From positions 1 through 32,238 of the forward strand of contig WQXQ01000015.1 of NCBI GenBank assembly GCA_009784775.1: 32,238 nucleotides of DNA, written 5' to 3'. Source of the DNA: Treponema sp. Its GTDB lineage: Bacteria > Spirochaetota > Spirochaetia > Treponematales > Breznakiellaceae. The translations under genes and the position numbers were made by a program. The first letter of the stretch is position 1. Each line of letters opens with the position of its first letter. Positions 16,318 to 23,601 of this stretch are shown in pieces. The notes under the pieces were generated by a model. That model made no database searches and was not told the origin of the DNA. It saw nothing but the letters and a program-made list of their open reading frames with translations.

Positions 16318-17039
16318 CCGGATTTCACGCTATTGAAGAACGGATTAAAGCAAGTAAAACCAGCGGCCGATCCTGCGGCCCATTGCTTATGGCAAAGGCA
16401 GGCCCACGAGCCAAGGAGCTGGTTAATCTGGCTGTGGACTGCAAAATCCGCGTGGACCGGGTGGGAACATTTGAACTTGATCACCTTGCGCCGAATAACC
16501 GTGGCATTGCCCTGCAGGTGGAAGACCTGAGCGATGATAATAGCGACATTACCGTGGACGAATTTTTAGAGAGAATTGGCGATCGTGAAAATGCTTTGGC
16601 GGTTATTCTTGACGACATTACCGATCCTCACAATTACGGGGCGATACTCCGTTCCTGCGATCAATTTGGCGTGGATTTGGTGATAAGCCGCAACCGCCGC
16701 AATGCCAAACACGCCGATGTCATTTCCAAAACATCAGCGGGAACGGTATCATGGGTGCCGCAGGCGGAAACGCCAAACATTGTGCGGGCAGCGGAGCAGC
16801 TGAAAGACGCGGGCTTCTGGCTCTACGCTGCCGATATGCTTGGGGACCCGGTACACACCAAAGACCTGCGCGGCAGAGTAGCCCTGGTGTTGGGCAGCGA
16901 AGGAACCGGCATTTCCCGCCTGTTAAAGGAGGCTTGCGACGGCATGGTGGCGATTCCTTCGTATGGCAGAATCGATTCACTTAACGTATCCGTTGCCGCC
17001 GGAGTGCTGTTATACGAAGTGCGGCGGCAACGGGGGTAA
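16305..17039 (+). CDS. rlmB: 23S rRNA (guanosine-2'-O)-methyltransferase
   Basis: This is a SpoU/TrmH-family enzyme of 244 residues. An N-terminal substrate-binding part (HFLTGFHAIEERIKA) is followed by the knotted SAM domain with three classic motifs: DPHNYGAILRSCDQFGVD, LVLGSEGTGISRLLKEACD and SLNVSVAAGVLLYEVRRQ. RlmB methylates G2251 of 23S rRNA; TrmH-type paralogues are hard to tell apart by eye, but the N-terminal domain favours RlmB. AAGGAG lies before the ATG, inside the end of the DUF2156 gene. It converges with the next gene across 4 bases. Confidence 0.85.
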   Translation: MHFLTGFHAIEERIKASKTSGRSCGPLLMAKAGPRAKELVNLAVDCKIRVDRVGTFELDHLAPNNRGIALQVEDLSDDNSDITVDEFLERIGDRENALAVILDDITDPHNYGAILRSCDQFGVDLVISRNRRNAKHADVISKTSAGTVSWVPQAETPNIVRAAEQLKDAGFWLYAADMLGDPVHTKDLRGRVALVLGSEGTGISRLLKEACDGMVAIPSYGRIDSLNVSVAAGVLLYEVRRQRG

Positions 17040-17043
17040 TACA

Positions 17044-17976
17044 TTACCTGCGCACCACCCGAAAACCAATATCATTCATCGCAATATATGGAGGACAATA
17101 AGACCAGCCAAATGAACGAAGGTATATTTCATTGGAATACCATGATCCGCCGCATATCACACGGAAAGCGCCAGACACTGGTCCCAAAGGATTTACTTGC
17201 ACCTCATTGGGGTACTTTCCGCCTACGTCCCAATTCCAGCACCATTCAGACACATTTCCGCTCATGTCGTATATCCCCAAGCCGTTAGGAGCTTTGAGTC
17301 CCACTTCGTGAGTTTGTTGACTGCTATTGCTCCTACACCATGCCACCGGTTCAAGGTCGTTGCTTCCCGCATACACATATTGTCCCGGTGAACCATTACC
17401 CCCAGTAGCCGCATATTCCCATTCAGCCCAGGTTGGCAAACGGTAACCCACAGAAGAATCATTCCGTGTTACCAACCACTTCAAGGCATCTGATGGATGT
17501 ATATTATTTGTATCACTGCCAATAGTCTTGTCGATGGTATAATAAGGCGGCAACCCTTCCATTTCACTGAGCTTGTTGCAAAACTCAACCGCACTATACC
17601 AGCTTACTTTCTCAACCGGACGGTTTCTGTCCGTTTCTCCTTTCATTGACGGTTTGCCTTTGGTCGTTGCAAATTCACTGGGGTTGGTTCCCATAACCGC
17701 ATGATATTGCGCTTGTGTTACCGGATACTTGCCGATATAAAAGCCGCTCACCGTTGTATGAAGACCGCCAGAGCCAAAACCCTCACCCATGTTGAAACTG
17801 CCTCCCGGCACCCAAACCATTTCAACCGGCAGACCCGAAGGCTCCTCGATCGCGGAACCGATGATGTCTCCATCGTTCCCGCAGGATACAAATACGATTG
17901 CCATAACAAAGACGACAACACTCAACAACGGCACAATGTGTGCTGACGCAATATGCGTCTTGAAAATGTTCTTCAT
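17044..17976 (-). CDS. lipoprotein with formylglycine-generating-enzyme (SUMF1) fold
   Basis: The 310-residue protein has a lipoprotein signal ending FVSC (Cys32), then an FGE-sulfatase domain from about residue 52 to the end. Typical landmarks are MVWVPGGSFNMG, PVEKVSWYSAVEFCNKLSE, YRLPTWAEWEYAA, GIYDMSGNVSEWCWN and the C-terminal CGGSWYSNEIYLRSF with DIGFRVVRR. Most bacterial members do not activate sulfatases and are thought to bind or structure envelope components. No sulfatase is nearby. The start follows AAGGAG 6 bases upstream. A weak TTCCAA-16-TATAAA promoter lies upstream. Confidence 0.9.
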   Translation of the reverse strand: MKNIFKTHIASAHIVPLLSVVVFVMAIVFVSCGNDGDIIGSAIEEPSGLPVEMVWVPGGSFNMGEGFGSGGLHTTVSGFYIGKYPVTQAQYHAVMGTNPSEFATTKGKPSMKGETDRNRPVEKVSWYSAVEFCNKLSEMEGLPPYYTIDKTIGSDTNNIHPSDALKWLVTRNDSSVGYRLPTWAEWEYAATGGNGSPGQYVYAGSNDLEPVAWCRSNSSQQTHEVGLKAPNGLGIYDMSGNVSEWCWNWDVGGKYPNEVQVNPLGPVSGAFRVICGGSWYSNEIYLRSFGWSYCPPYIAMNDIGFRVVRR

Positions 17977-18031
17977 AAAGAACTCCTTCTCGTGATTATT
18001 TATACGCCTTATACAAGACGTTGGAACCAGA

Positions 18032-19186
18032 TTAAAATATGTGCATTTTCAAAAACAACAACAACGGCAAATGATCGCTTAAACCGGATCCGGTTCGTGG
18101 GTTATACCCGACCGGAAATCCTCTTTCATTGGCAAAAGGCGGAATGTTAACTACCTTACAGGTGTCAAAATACCAGCCAGTTTTTTCAAACAATTGCGTT
18201 GAAAGTAAAAAATGGTCGATAGTTTCCCAATTGTTTCTGTAGTAATAAGAACCGTCCTCCAATTCATTCGACCAGGGCGAGTACAAAGTTAAAACGCCAT
18301 CAGGAAAATATCGGGCAGAAGGCGGTTTATTTTTGCTGAGAATAATAAAATCCTTTTGCAATTCACGTATCAACACGGCAGTTTCCGGATTATTTCCGTC
18401 AAGGCCGTACAGTCCTGTAAACTCCGCCGCGCGGGGATCATCGGGAAGCAGAGCGCTGATTATTGCTCCGCTGCGGCGATAAAACTCATCATGATTCTCG
18501 TTCAGGTCACCCATGATGATCACCGGAAGATGCGGATCGGTTTCCATTAGTTCCCTTATTCTGCGAAGAATAATTCGGGCCGATGCCCTGCGGACACTTT
18601 CCGTTGCATCATCACCGCCGAGTTTTGATTTCCAATGGCAAACAAAAAGCGCCAAAGAAACATCTTCTGCATCAATATGCGCTTCCAACATGGGCCGAGG
18701 TGCAATGTCGCCGTTAACATAAACCGAGTGAGACTTTGTTTCGCTTAATGGAAATCGGCTTAACAGCCCAACACCCAAAGCCATATCAGGAATTTTGGAA
18801 AAATGGGTCCAGCGATAACCATGCGCCGAAAGCACAGCGGCAAGATCAATGACAACATGCGCCGATTCAATTTCCTGCAAACCAATAATATCCGGCCTTC
18901 GTTCCATTTCACTAATGGCTTTGGCAATAACATTCAACCGCCCCCGGTACTTCTCTATCGTCCAGCCAGCCGATTCCCGGTACTCATCGTATTCGGTTCC
19001 GTCTTCAACCCCGTCAAAAAGATTATGGACATTCCAGGTCATAATGACGAGCGCATTGTCCTTTACAGAAGGGTTTCTTTCCGCGCCGGAAATATTGCAG
19101 CCGCCGCACCCGGCAGCCAACACCAGCAGCAACACCGCACCGCACAAGCCCTGCACCGATTTCCAATTTACATAATTTCTTTTCAC
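18032..19186 (-). CDS. endonuclease/exonuclease/phosphatase-family lipoprotein
   Basis: The EEP fold is clear: MTWNVHNLFDG, then DIIGLQEIESAHV with the metal-binding Glu, FVCHWKSKLGG, IIMGDLNENHDEF with the catalytic Asp/Asn pair, and the C-terminal SDHLPLLLFL. A lipobox LAAGC places the Cys at residue 27, so it acts outside the cytoplasm, possibly on nucleic acid or phosphorylated ligands. I chose GTG 19186 because GGAG lies 6-7 bases before it. The in-frame ATG at 19198 has no such site and adds only four residues. A perfect 18-bp palindrome covers the region just upstream. Confidence 0.88.
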   Translation of the reverse strand: MKRNYVNWKSVQGLCGAVLLLVLAAGCGGCNISGAERNPSVKDNALVIMTWNVHNLFDGVEDGTEYDEYRESAGWTIEKYRGRLNVIAKAISEMERRPDIIGLQEIESAHVVIDLAAVLSAHGYRWTHFSKIPDMALGVGLLSRFPLSETKSHSVYVNGDIAPRPMLEAHIDAEDVSLALFVCHWKSKLGGDDATESVRRASARIILRRIRELMETDPHLPVIIMGDLNENHDEFYRRSGAIISALLPDDPRAAEFTGLYGLDGNNPETAVLIRELQKDFIILSKNKPPSARYFPDGVLTLYSPWSNELEDGSYYYRNNWETIDHFLLSTQLFEKTGWYFDTCKVVNIPPFANERGFPVGYNPRTGSGLSDHLPLLLFLKMHIF

Positions 19187-19194
19187 ATTTGTCT

Positions 19195-19212
19195 CCATAT
19201 AAATTTATATGG
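19195..19212. promoter_or_regulatory. 18-bp perfect palindrome at the start of the EEP lipoprotein gene
   Basis: CCATATAAATTTATATGG reads the same on both strands and overlaps the GGAG site and the upstream ATG. It could be an operator or an RNA hairpin that hides the ribosome binding site. The right edge is about 9 bases upstream of the GTG. Confidence 0.5.
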
Positions 19213-19356
19213 CGGAAACATACGTTTTGCATTAGTGTCAATTCATTTTTTTTCTATCTATTTACATATAAAAATGAATGAGTACCAATAGAAAAAGAGT
19301 TAGTTACATATGGAAGTTTGACACTTTCCCGGCAAACGTGCTGAGTATGGGAAGCA

Positions 19357-19372
19357 AATTGTTGCAACAATT
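19357..19372. repeat. 16-bp perfect palindrome after pheT
   Basis: AATTGTTGCAACAATT lies 28 bases past the pheT stop in a roughly 190-base gap (19213-19399) that holds no gene I can support. No T-run follows on either strand, so it is not a standard terminator. Confidence 0.45.
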
Positions 19373-19399
19373 GAGCTGGTTACATCCTATCCATTTCCC

Positions 19400-21256
19400 C
19401 TACCCCATCAACGCATCCAGATCGAACTCGCCTGCGGTGCAGGGGACGGTGATGCCCCAGTTTTCCAGTGCTTCGGGGTGGATTTCGCCGAAGACGCCGA
19501 TTTTTTTGCCTTTGTAGACAATAGCGGCGGCGCGTCCTGGAATGAAGCGAGGATCTTCGCCTCCAAAGGAGGCCAACTCTTCCACATCGTATTCGCGGGA
19601 AAGGTAGTAGAACAATGTTTGCAGCTGGGCGGCAGCGGTGTTGAAGTTGGCTTCTTTGTCGGCGTGAAGGAAGCCGGCATACTGGCGGGTTAATGCGCCG
19701 TAGTTGTCGTCTTTGTCTTTGTAGGCAATTTTGCCAACTTCAAAAATTTTGTGCGGATATACCGAATGGCCGGAAACGGATTCGCTTATCATCAGCGATG
19801 CAATGATCGAATCGCGGACGTATTCGTAATTTTCGGTCATGGGGTTGGCTATGCGAATAATGTTTGTGCCTTCGCCGCGCATATTTTCGACCAGGTCTTT
19901 GCGGGAACCAAGGTAATTGTAAATCATTTCCTGATAGCCCAAACCGATAAAAATTTCTTTTACTTGACGGCTGAAAAAAGTGATGGGACTCAAGCGGCCA
20001 ATGGTTGAGTCGCTGGGACGTTCCGGCTTGAACGAACCAAGGCCGCGGCCTATCATTACATCTTCGGCGACATCGGCGGCGTGGAGAAAATCGTTGCGGT
20101 ATTCGGGCGGCCAGGCGAGGACACCTTCGGTGTTGACGCCTGCGGTGGCACCTTCGGTGTTGGCGCCGCGTTCCACAGACATGGTCGCTTCAGCCTTTAC
20201 TCCCATGCGATTCAGTGCCTGCACACATTCATCGGCATTGAGTTTTTCGCCCAGGAATCGTTCGATTCTGGCCAGGGAACAAAAGACTGGTTCCTGGAAA
20301 TAATAGGGGTAGACAATATTTCTGCCAAAGGGTGTGTCGAACTCGTACTCTATCTCCACGGGTTCAATGGTAAAACCGTTGTCGGCTAAATCGCAGGCAA
20401 TGATTGACGTAGCCAATGTTACCAGAGCAATGTCCGTTCCGGTAAGCTCTACAAAAATGTCCGTGTCGCCAACCTGCACTGCGCCCAAATCGGCGGAGTT
20501 GATAATCGGCGGGTAGGAGAGAATATTATTTTGTGAGTCGGCGAGCAGTGGGTGAATGGGTTCATGTTCCTGGATAAAGGCAAACTCTTTTCCCTTGGGA
20601 TGCTGTTTCAGAATTTCCCGCAGGGTCAGCGAACCGAAGGGCTGTGCCTGATCCTTGCCAAGGGTCAGACCATCTTTGCCAGGGGTCAGACCATGGTCTG
20701 GCCCCTGGAGCGGTACAAACGACACACTGTCCGGATCAACGCCCTTGTAAACGATAGGCCAGTTGATTTTTGCAATGCGGTATACTCCCATGGAAACCGT
20801 GCGCCGCTTGCGCCCAAAATTCCAGGCAAGCTTTTCCTGGGTTTGAATTATGTCGCGTAAGGCCGGATCGGAAATGGCTTTTCCGCTGGCAATAAATCCC
20901 GCAATGTACGGGCGCACTTGCTGAACACTTTTTTCCGCTTTTACTTTGTGTCTTGCTTTTTGCACATTGCCACTGCGCGAAAAAAATGAATACTCATTCT
21001 TTGTACCGCCATAGTACACCCGCAATTGCCGGGCGCAGCCAGCAGTTCCCCACAGATCGGGGCGATTGGTATCGTTCAATTCGATTTTAAGCACACGTTC
21101 TGATTCAGGCAGACTCTTGTCGCTGTCTTCATCCAGTTCTGCCTTGGCGCAGCTGAGGGCTTCTTCAAACGCATCTTTGCTGGTCCAGTATTGGTTTCTA
21201 CCATCGGGACTCGCCAGTGCATAAAAAACTGATTCGTTAACTTCGATTTTAGGCAT
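19400..21256 (-). CDS. pheT: phenylalanyl-tRNA synthetase beta subunit (archaeal type)
   Basis: PheT forms the alpha2-beta2 enzyme charging tRNA-Phe. From ATG 21256 (MPKIEVNESV), after AAAGGAA, it has 618 residues. It lacks the N-terminal tRNA-binding EMAP domain of bacterial PheT of about 800 residues. That, with the MPKIEV start and the FDTPFGRNIVYPYYF block, marks the archaeal/eukaryotic type known in spirochaetes. The B5 domain and catalytic-like fold (VAEDVMIGRGL, YQEMIYNYLGS) are present. Two oddities are a 7-residue repeat with a palindrome (GLTPGKDGLTLGKD, 20655-20708) and a 9-residue tandem repeat (20122-20167). It starts 4 bases after pheS. Confidence 0.92.
   Translation of the reverse strand: MPKIEVNESVFYALASPDGRNQYWTSKDAFEEALSCAKAELDEDSDKSLPESERVLKIELNDTNRPDLWGTAGCARQLRVYYGGTKNEYSFFSRSGNVQKARHKVKAEKSVQQVRPYIAGFIASGKAISDPALRDIIQTQEKLAWNFGRKRRTVSMGVYRIAKINWPIVYKGVDPDSVSFVPLQGPDHGLTPGKDGLTLGKDQAQPFGSLTLREILKQHPKGKEFAFIQEHEPIHPLLADSQNNILSYPPIINSADLGAVQVGDTDIFVELTGTDIALVTLATSIIACDLADNGFTIEPVEIEYEFDTPFGRNIVYPYYFQEPVFCSLARIERFLGEKLNADECVQALNRMGVKAEATMSVERGANTEGATAGVNTEGVLAWPPEYRNDFLHAADVAEDVMIGRGLGSFKPERPSDSTIGRLSPITFFSRQVKEIFIGLGYQEMIYNYLGSRKDLVENMRGEGTNIIRIANPMTENYEYVRDSIIASLMISESVSGHSVYPHKIFEVGKIAYKDKDDNYGALTRQYAGFLHADKEANFNTAAAQLQTLFYYLSREYDVEELASFGGEDPRFIPGRAAAIVYKGKKIGVFGEIHPEALENWGITVPCTAGEFDLDALMG
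20122..20167 (-). repeat. in-frame 27-bp-spaced direct repeat in pheT
   Basis: A 19-base sequence at 20122-20140 recurs at 20149-20167 with one change. The 27-base period gives two nine-residue units, GANTEGATA and GVNTEGVLA. The stretch is low-complexity compared with its surroundings, which suggests slippage-born expansion in a surface loop. Confidence 0.65.
20655..20708. repeat. palindromic element inside pheT
   Basis: Two 19-base copies with one mismatch lie 21 bases apart (20655-20673, 20676-20694). The second is the left arm of a 30-base near-perfect palindrome (20679-20708) with the core GGTCAGACCATGGTCTGGCC and a single T.G pair. The reading frame is kept and gives GLTPGKDGLTLGKDQ. 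The GGGGTCAGACC core resembles REP-like repeats seen in other genomes (from memory, not searched). Confidence 0.75.
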
Positions 21257-21260
21257 TCGT

Positions 21261-22901
21261 CTATTCCTTTGCGCGACGCAGGCGCACATTTTCAATATCG
21301 TAGCTGAACAATTCCCGCAGATCGTTAAGGCCCAAAGCCATCAACGCCATGCGATCAATCCCAATACCCCATGCGGCAACCGGCACATGCACTCCCATGC
21401 TTTCGGTTACTTCGGGCCGGAAAATGCCGGAGCCGCCCAGTTCAAACCAACCCAACACCGGATGTTTGATATGCACCTCCACCGAAGGCTCGGTAAAAGG
21501 GAAATAACCGGGAACGTATTTGACTTCTTTGGCGCCGGCAACTTCGCAGGCAAACATTTCCAGCATACCCAATAAGGTACGCAGGTTGACATTTTCACCT
21601 AACACAATACCTTCGGTCTGATAAAAGTCCGGCAGATGCGTCGCATCCACCCGGTCATACCGGAAACAGCGGGCAATGCCAAAATACTTGCCGGGGATTT
21701 TTGCCGTGGGCAACATTCGCGCGGAAAGCGCCGTACCCTGGCTGCGCAGTATCAGCCGCTTGGTAAAATCTTTGTCAAACGCATAACTCCAGCCGCGGCT
21801 GCCGGTTTTGCCGCCGTGGGTGTGAGCCGCCGCCACATTGGAAAGCCACGGCTCTTCGATGGTTTTTGCGCTGGCAACACCGTTTGGATCGGCAGAATCG
21901 GCAATGCGGTAGCTGTCGTGAATATCACGGGCGGAATGGAATTGCGGCATAAACAAGGCATCGGAATTCCAGAATTCGGTTTCGACTAACGGTCCGTCAA
22001 ACTCTTCAAAGCCCAGCGAAGCAAGTTTGTCTTTGACGTGCTCAAGAAATTGTGCGTAGGGATTACTGCGCCCCGGAGTCAGCCGCACCGGCGGCGTTTT
22101 AACGTTATACGATCGAAATACCTTGCCTTTCCAGCTGCCCGTTTCCAGCATCTGCGGCGTAAGGGTGCCAATTTCATCACCCGTGATCCCCGCGGCATTC
22201 AGCGCCGCTGCTGCAGCCTCGGCAGGAACCGAACCGTCTTCTGCAACAGCAAAGCCGTACACCACCGTTTCCCGCTCGAACTGGCGGAAGGCAGCATCGG
22301 CAGCGCCGCGTTTTTTGGCAATGCCGGCCATGATCTTTTTCTCTGCGTCACTCAGCGAAACCTCGGCAAGCAAGCCGCCTTCGGTCACCACTTTTATAAG
22401 CAAGCCCTTCATCAACCTGAAGTGGGCAAGTATTGGATTTTTATCAGGATCATCAAGATGATCCAACGGCAGGGTTATAACGACCTTTTTATGGTCATCC
22501 ATCGACAATACGCCCAGTTTGGACAAACTGCCAAAGGCGCTGCCAATATCTTTATTTTCCATTTTGAGCGCTTCGGCAATATCGGGCAAGCGCGGCCTGT
22601 CCTCCGCCCGGTTGATCCTTTCCCGTATCAACGCAAGGATTCGCTCTTCGGGGCTGCCCTTTTCTTTCCATTCCTGCCCCAGACCCGTTATCTCGTAAAA
22701 GACCGCCGTCTCGCGCCGAACCTCGTTAATCAGCCCCTTCCCCGCCAGCCACGACAGCGCCTGGTTGCCATTGCCCGGCTTAAAGTCCAGTTCCTTTTCA
22801 ACCTTTTCGATGGTCAGTTCATCACCCTTTTTGTAGGAAAGGATGATTCGTATTTCCAGCGGATGCAGGTTTTTCACCGTGTTTTGTATATCAATTGCCA
22901 T
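21261..22901 (-). CDS. pheS: phenylalanyl-tRNA synthetase alpha subunit (archaeal type)
   Basis: The 546-residue protein has N-terminal winged-helix domains (LHPLEIRIILSYKKGDEL, then ALSWLAGKGLI) as in archaeal PheS, and is far longer than the 330-residue bacterial form. The class II catalytic core holds motif 2 (CFRYDRVDATHLPDFYQTEG) and motif 3 (GGSGIFRPEV, then GIGIDRMALMALG). The promoter TTGAAC-17-TACAAT ends 6 bases before the ATG with no Shine-Dalgarno, so translation should start on a leaderless message. pheT follows in the same operon. Confidence 0.94.
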   Translation of the reverse strand: MAIDIQNTVKNLHPLEIRIILSYKKGDELTIEKVEKELDFKPGNGNQALSWLAGKGLINEVRRETAVFYEITGLGQEWKEKGSPEERILALIRERINRAEDRPRLPDIAEALKMENKDIGSAFGSLSKLGVLSMDDHKKVVITLPLDHLDDPDKNPILAHFRLMKGLLIKVVTEGGLLAEVSLSDAEKKIMAGIAKKRGAADAAFRQFERETVVYGFAVAEDGSVPAEAAAAALNAAGITGDEIGTLTPQMLETGSWKGKVFRSYNVKTPPVRLTPGRSNPYAQFLEHVKDKLASLGFEEFDGPLVETEFWNSDALFMPQFHSARDIHDSYRIADSADPNGVASAKTIEEPWLSNVAAAHTHGGKTGSRGWSYAFDKDFTKRLILRSQGTALSARMLPTAKIPGKYFGIARCFRYDRVDATHLPDFYQTEGIVLGENVNLRTLLGMLEMFACEVAGAKEVKYVPGYFPFTEPSVEVHIKHPVLGWFELGGSGIFRPEVTESMGVHVPVAAWGIGIDRMALMALGLNDLRELFSYDIENVRLRRAKE

Positions 22902-22907
22902 AGGGAT

Positions 22908-22936
22908 ATTGTAACAAAATTACGAAAAGGGTTCAA
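22908..22936 (-). promoter_or_regulatory. pheST promoter (leaderless type)
   Basis: TTGAAC (22931-22936), 17 bases, TACAAT (22908-22913), then 6 bases to the ATG at 22901, all on the minus strand. The bases between -10 and ATG (ATCCCT) contain no ribosome binding site. Confidence 0.65.
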
Positions 22937-22942
22937 GAATGG

Positions 22943-22958
22943 GGAATGAGGTGTGAGG
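22943..22958. repeat. inverted copy of the pyrK-start repeat
   Basis: GGAATGAGGTGTGAGG is a 16-base exact reverse complement of 6613-6628. It separates the pheS promoter from the decayed nucleotidyltransferase region. Confidence 0.65.
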
Positions 22959-22963
22959 CGCTG

Positions 22964-23029
22964 TTAGTAATCTCTACAAATAGTTTCTTTTTCACCAATG
23001 TTTTCATTTAATAATTTTTCAAAATCCAT
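22964..23029 (-). pseudogene. possible remnant of an MNT partner gene
   Basis: Below the MNT stop a short frame reads MDFEKLLNENIGEKETICRD and one more residue, then TAA, followed at once by the 22943-22958 repeat. MNT nucleotidyltransferases are usually followed by a HEPN gene of 110-140 codons; this could be the stub left after deletion. It could equally be chance sequence. Confidence 0.25.
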
Positions 23030-23045
23030 TTTTGTTTTTGCATTT

Positions 23046-23339
23046 TCATCCAATTTTAACGACCTCTCCTATTTTATTTAACATTGTATAAAAATCATAA
23101 TTTGCATCAAAATCAACAAGATCTATATTATTATCAAAATTAAAGTAGATTTTTGAATATATTTTGAAAAAATTTCCTTTTGGATATCCTTTTATGCCAA
23201 TATCTATATCTGAATTTTCATTTATTTTTCCAGTAACTAATGATCCAAACAAATAAATTTCTTCACAACCCTCATTTTTGAGCAATTTAGTTACATTTTC
23301 TATATCTTGACGATATTTTACAGGTACATTTATATCCAT
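23046..23339 (-). CDS. MNT-domain nucleotidyltransferase (MntA-like)
   Basis: The 97-residue protein has the minimal nucleotidyltransferase signature: YLFGSLVTGKINENSDIDIG with Gly32-Ser33 and the metal-binding Asp44 and Asp46, and a later Asp in NNIDLVDF. MNT proteins of this size usually act as antitoxins that AMPylate a HEPN toxin, or as orphan nucleotidyltransferases. No full HEPN gene is next to it. The gene is strongly AT-rich, unlike pheS. TTGACT-16-TATAAT ends 8 bases before the ATG and there is no Shine-Dalgarno, so it is probably leaderless. Confidence 0.82.
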   Translation of the reverse strand: MDINVPVKYRQDIENVTKLLKNEGCEEIYLFGSLVTGKINENSDIDIGIKGYPKGNFFKIYSKIYFNFDNNIDLVDFDANYDFYTMLNKIGEVVKIG

Positions 23340-23347
23340 AATATTAT

Positions 23348-23375
23348 ATTATACAAAAATATATATTTAAGTCAA
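23348..23375 (-). promoter_or_regulatory. promoter of the MNT gene (leaderless type)
   Basis: TTGACT (23370-23375), 16 bases, TATAAT (23348-23353). A second, overlapping TATAAT at 23343-23348 has no -35 at a proper distance. Confidence 0.55.
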
Positions 23376-23398
23376 TCTATTAATTTGCTGCATTACTA

Positions 23399-23448
23399 AA
23401 AAAGGTGTCCGTCACTGGTCACTGCAAAAGTGTGATTGACACCTTTTT
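23399..23448. repeat. REP-like hairpin element
   Basis: AAAAAGGTGTC (23399-23409) and GACACCTTTTT (23438-23448) are perfect 11-base arms around a 28-base loop that can fold further (CACT with AGTG). It abuts a truncated reading frame. The T-run at the right end would also let it work as a terminator on the plus strand, and the A-run on the left does the same for the minus strand. The AAGGTGTC/GACACCTT arms resemble REP-type elements in other bacteria (from memory). Confidence 0.6.
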
Positions 23449-23451
23449 CTT

Positions 23452-23601
23452 GATATTGCACCATATCGTCTATTTTTTGAAGAATCAAATATAGAGAATG
23501 ATAGATTATTATCTATGTACGAAGAAAAAAAACAGAAAATTAAAACAATGTTAATTGATAATGTTAATCAAATTTGTTCTTTAATTGATGATCAGTACTA
23601 A
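23452..23601 (+). pseudogene. C-terminal fragment of an unknown gene
   Basis: An open frame of 49 codons reads DIAPYRLFFEESNIENDRLL, then a lysine-rich helix, and ends LIDDQY at TAA 23599-23601. It has no start of its own near the 5' end and begins right at the hairpin element. It looks like the tail of a longer AT-rich gene cut off by an insertion or deletion. The family is not recognised. The last 4 bases overlap the 3' end of the gene on the other strand. Confidence 0.4.

Noticed and set aside
17025-17046. GGTAAT-AC-ATTACC as a terminator between rlmB and the SUMF1-fold gene
   Set aside because: The arms are only 6 bases and largely made of the two stop-codon contexts, with no T-run on either strand.
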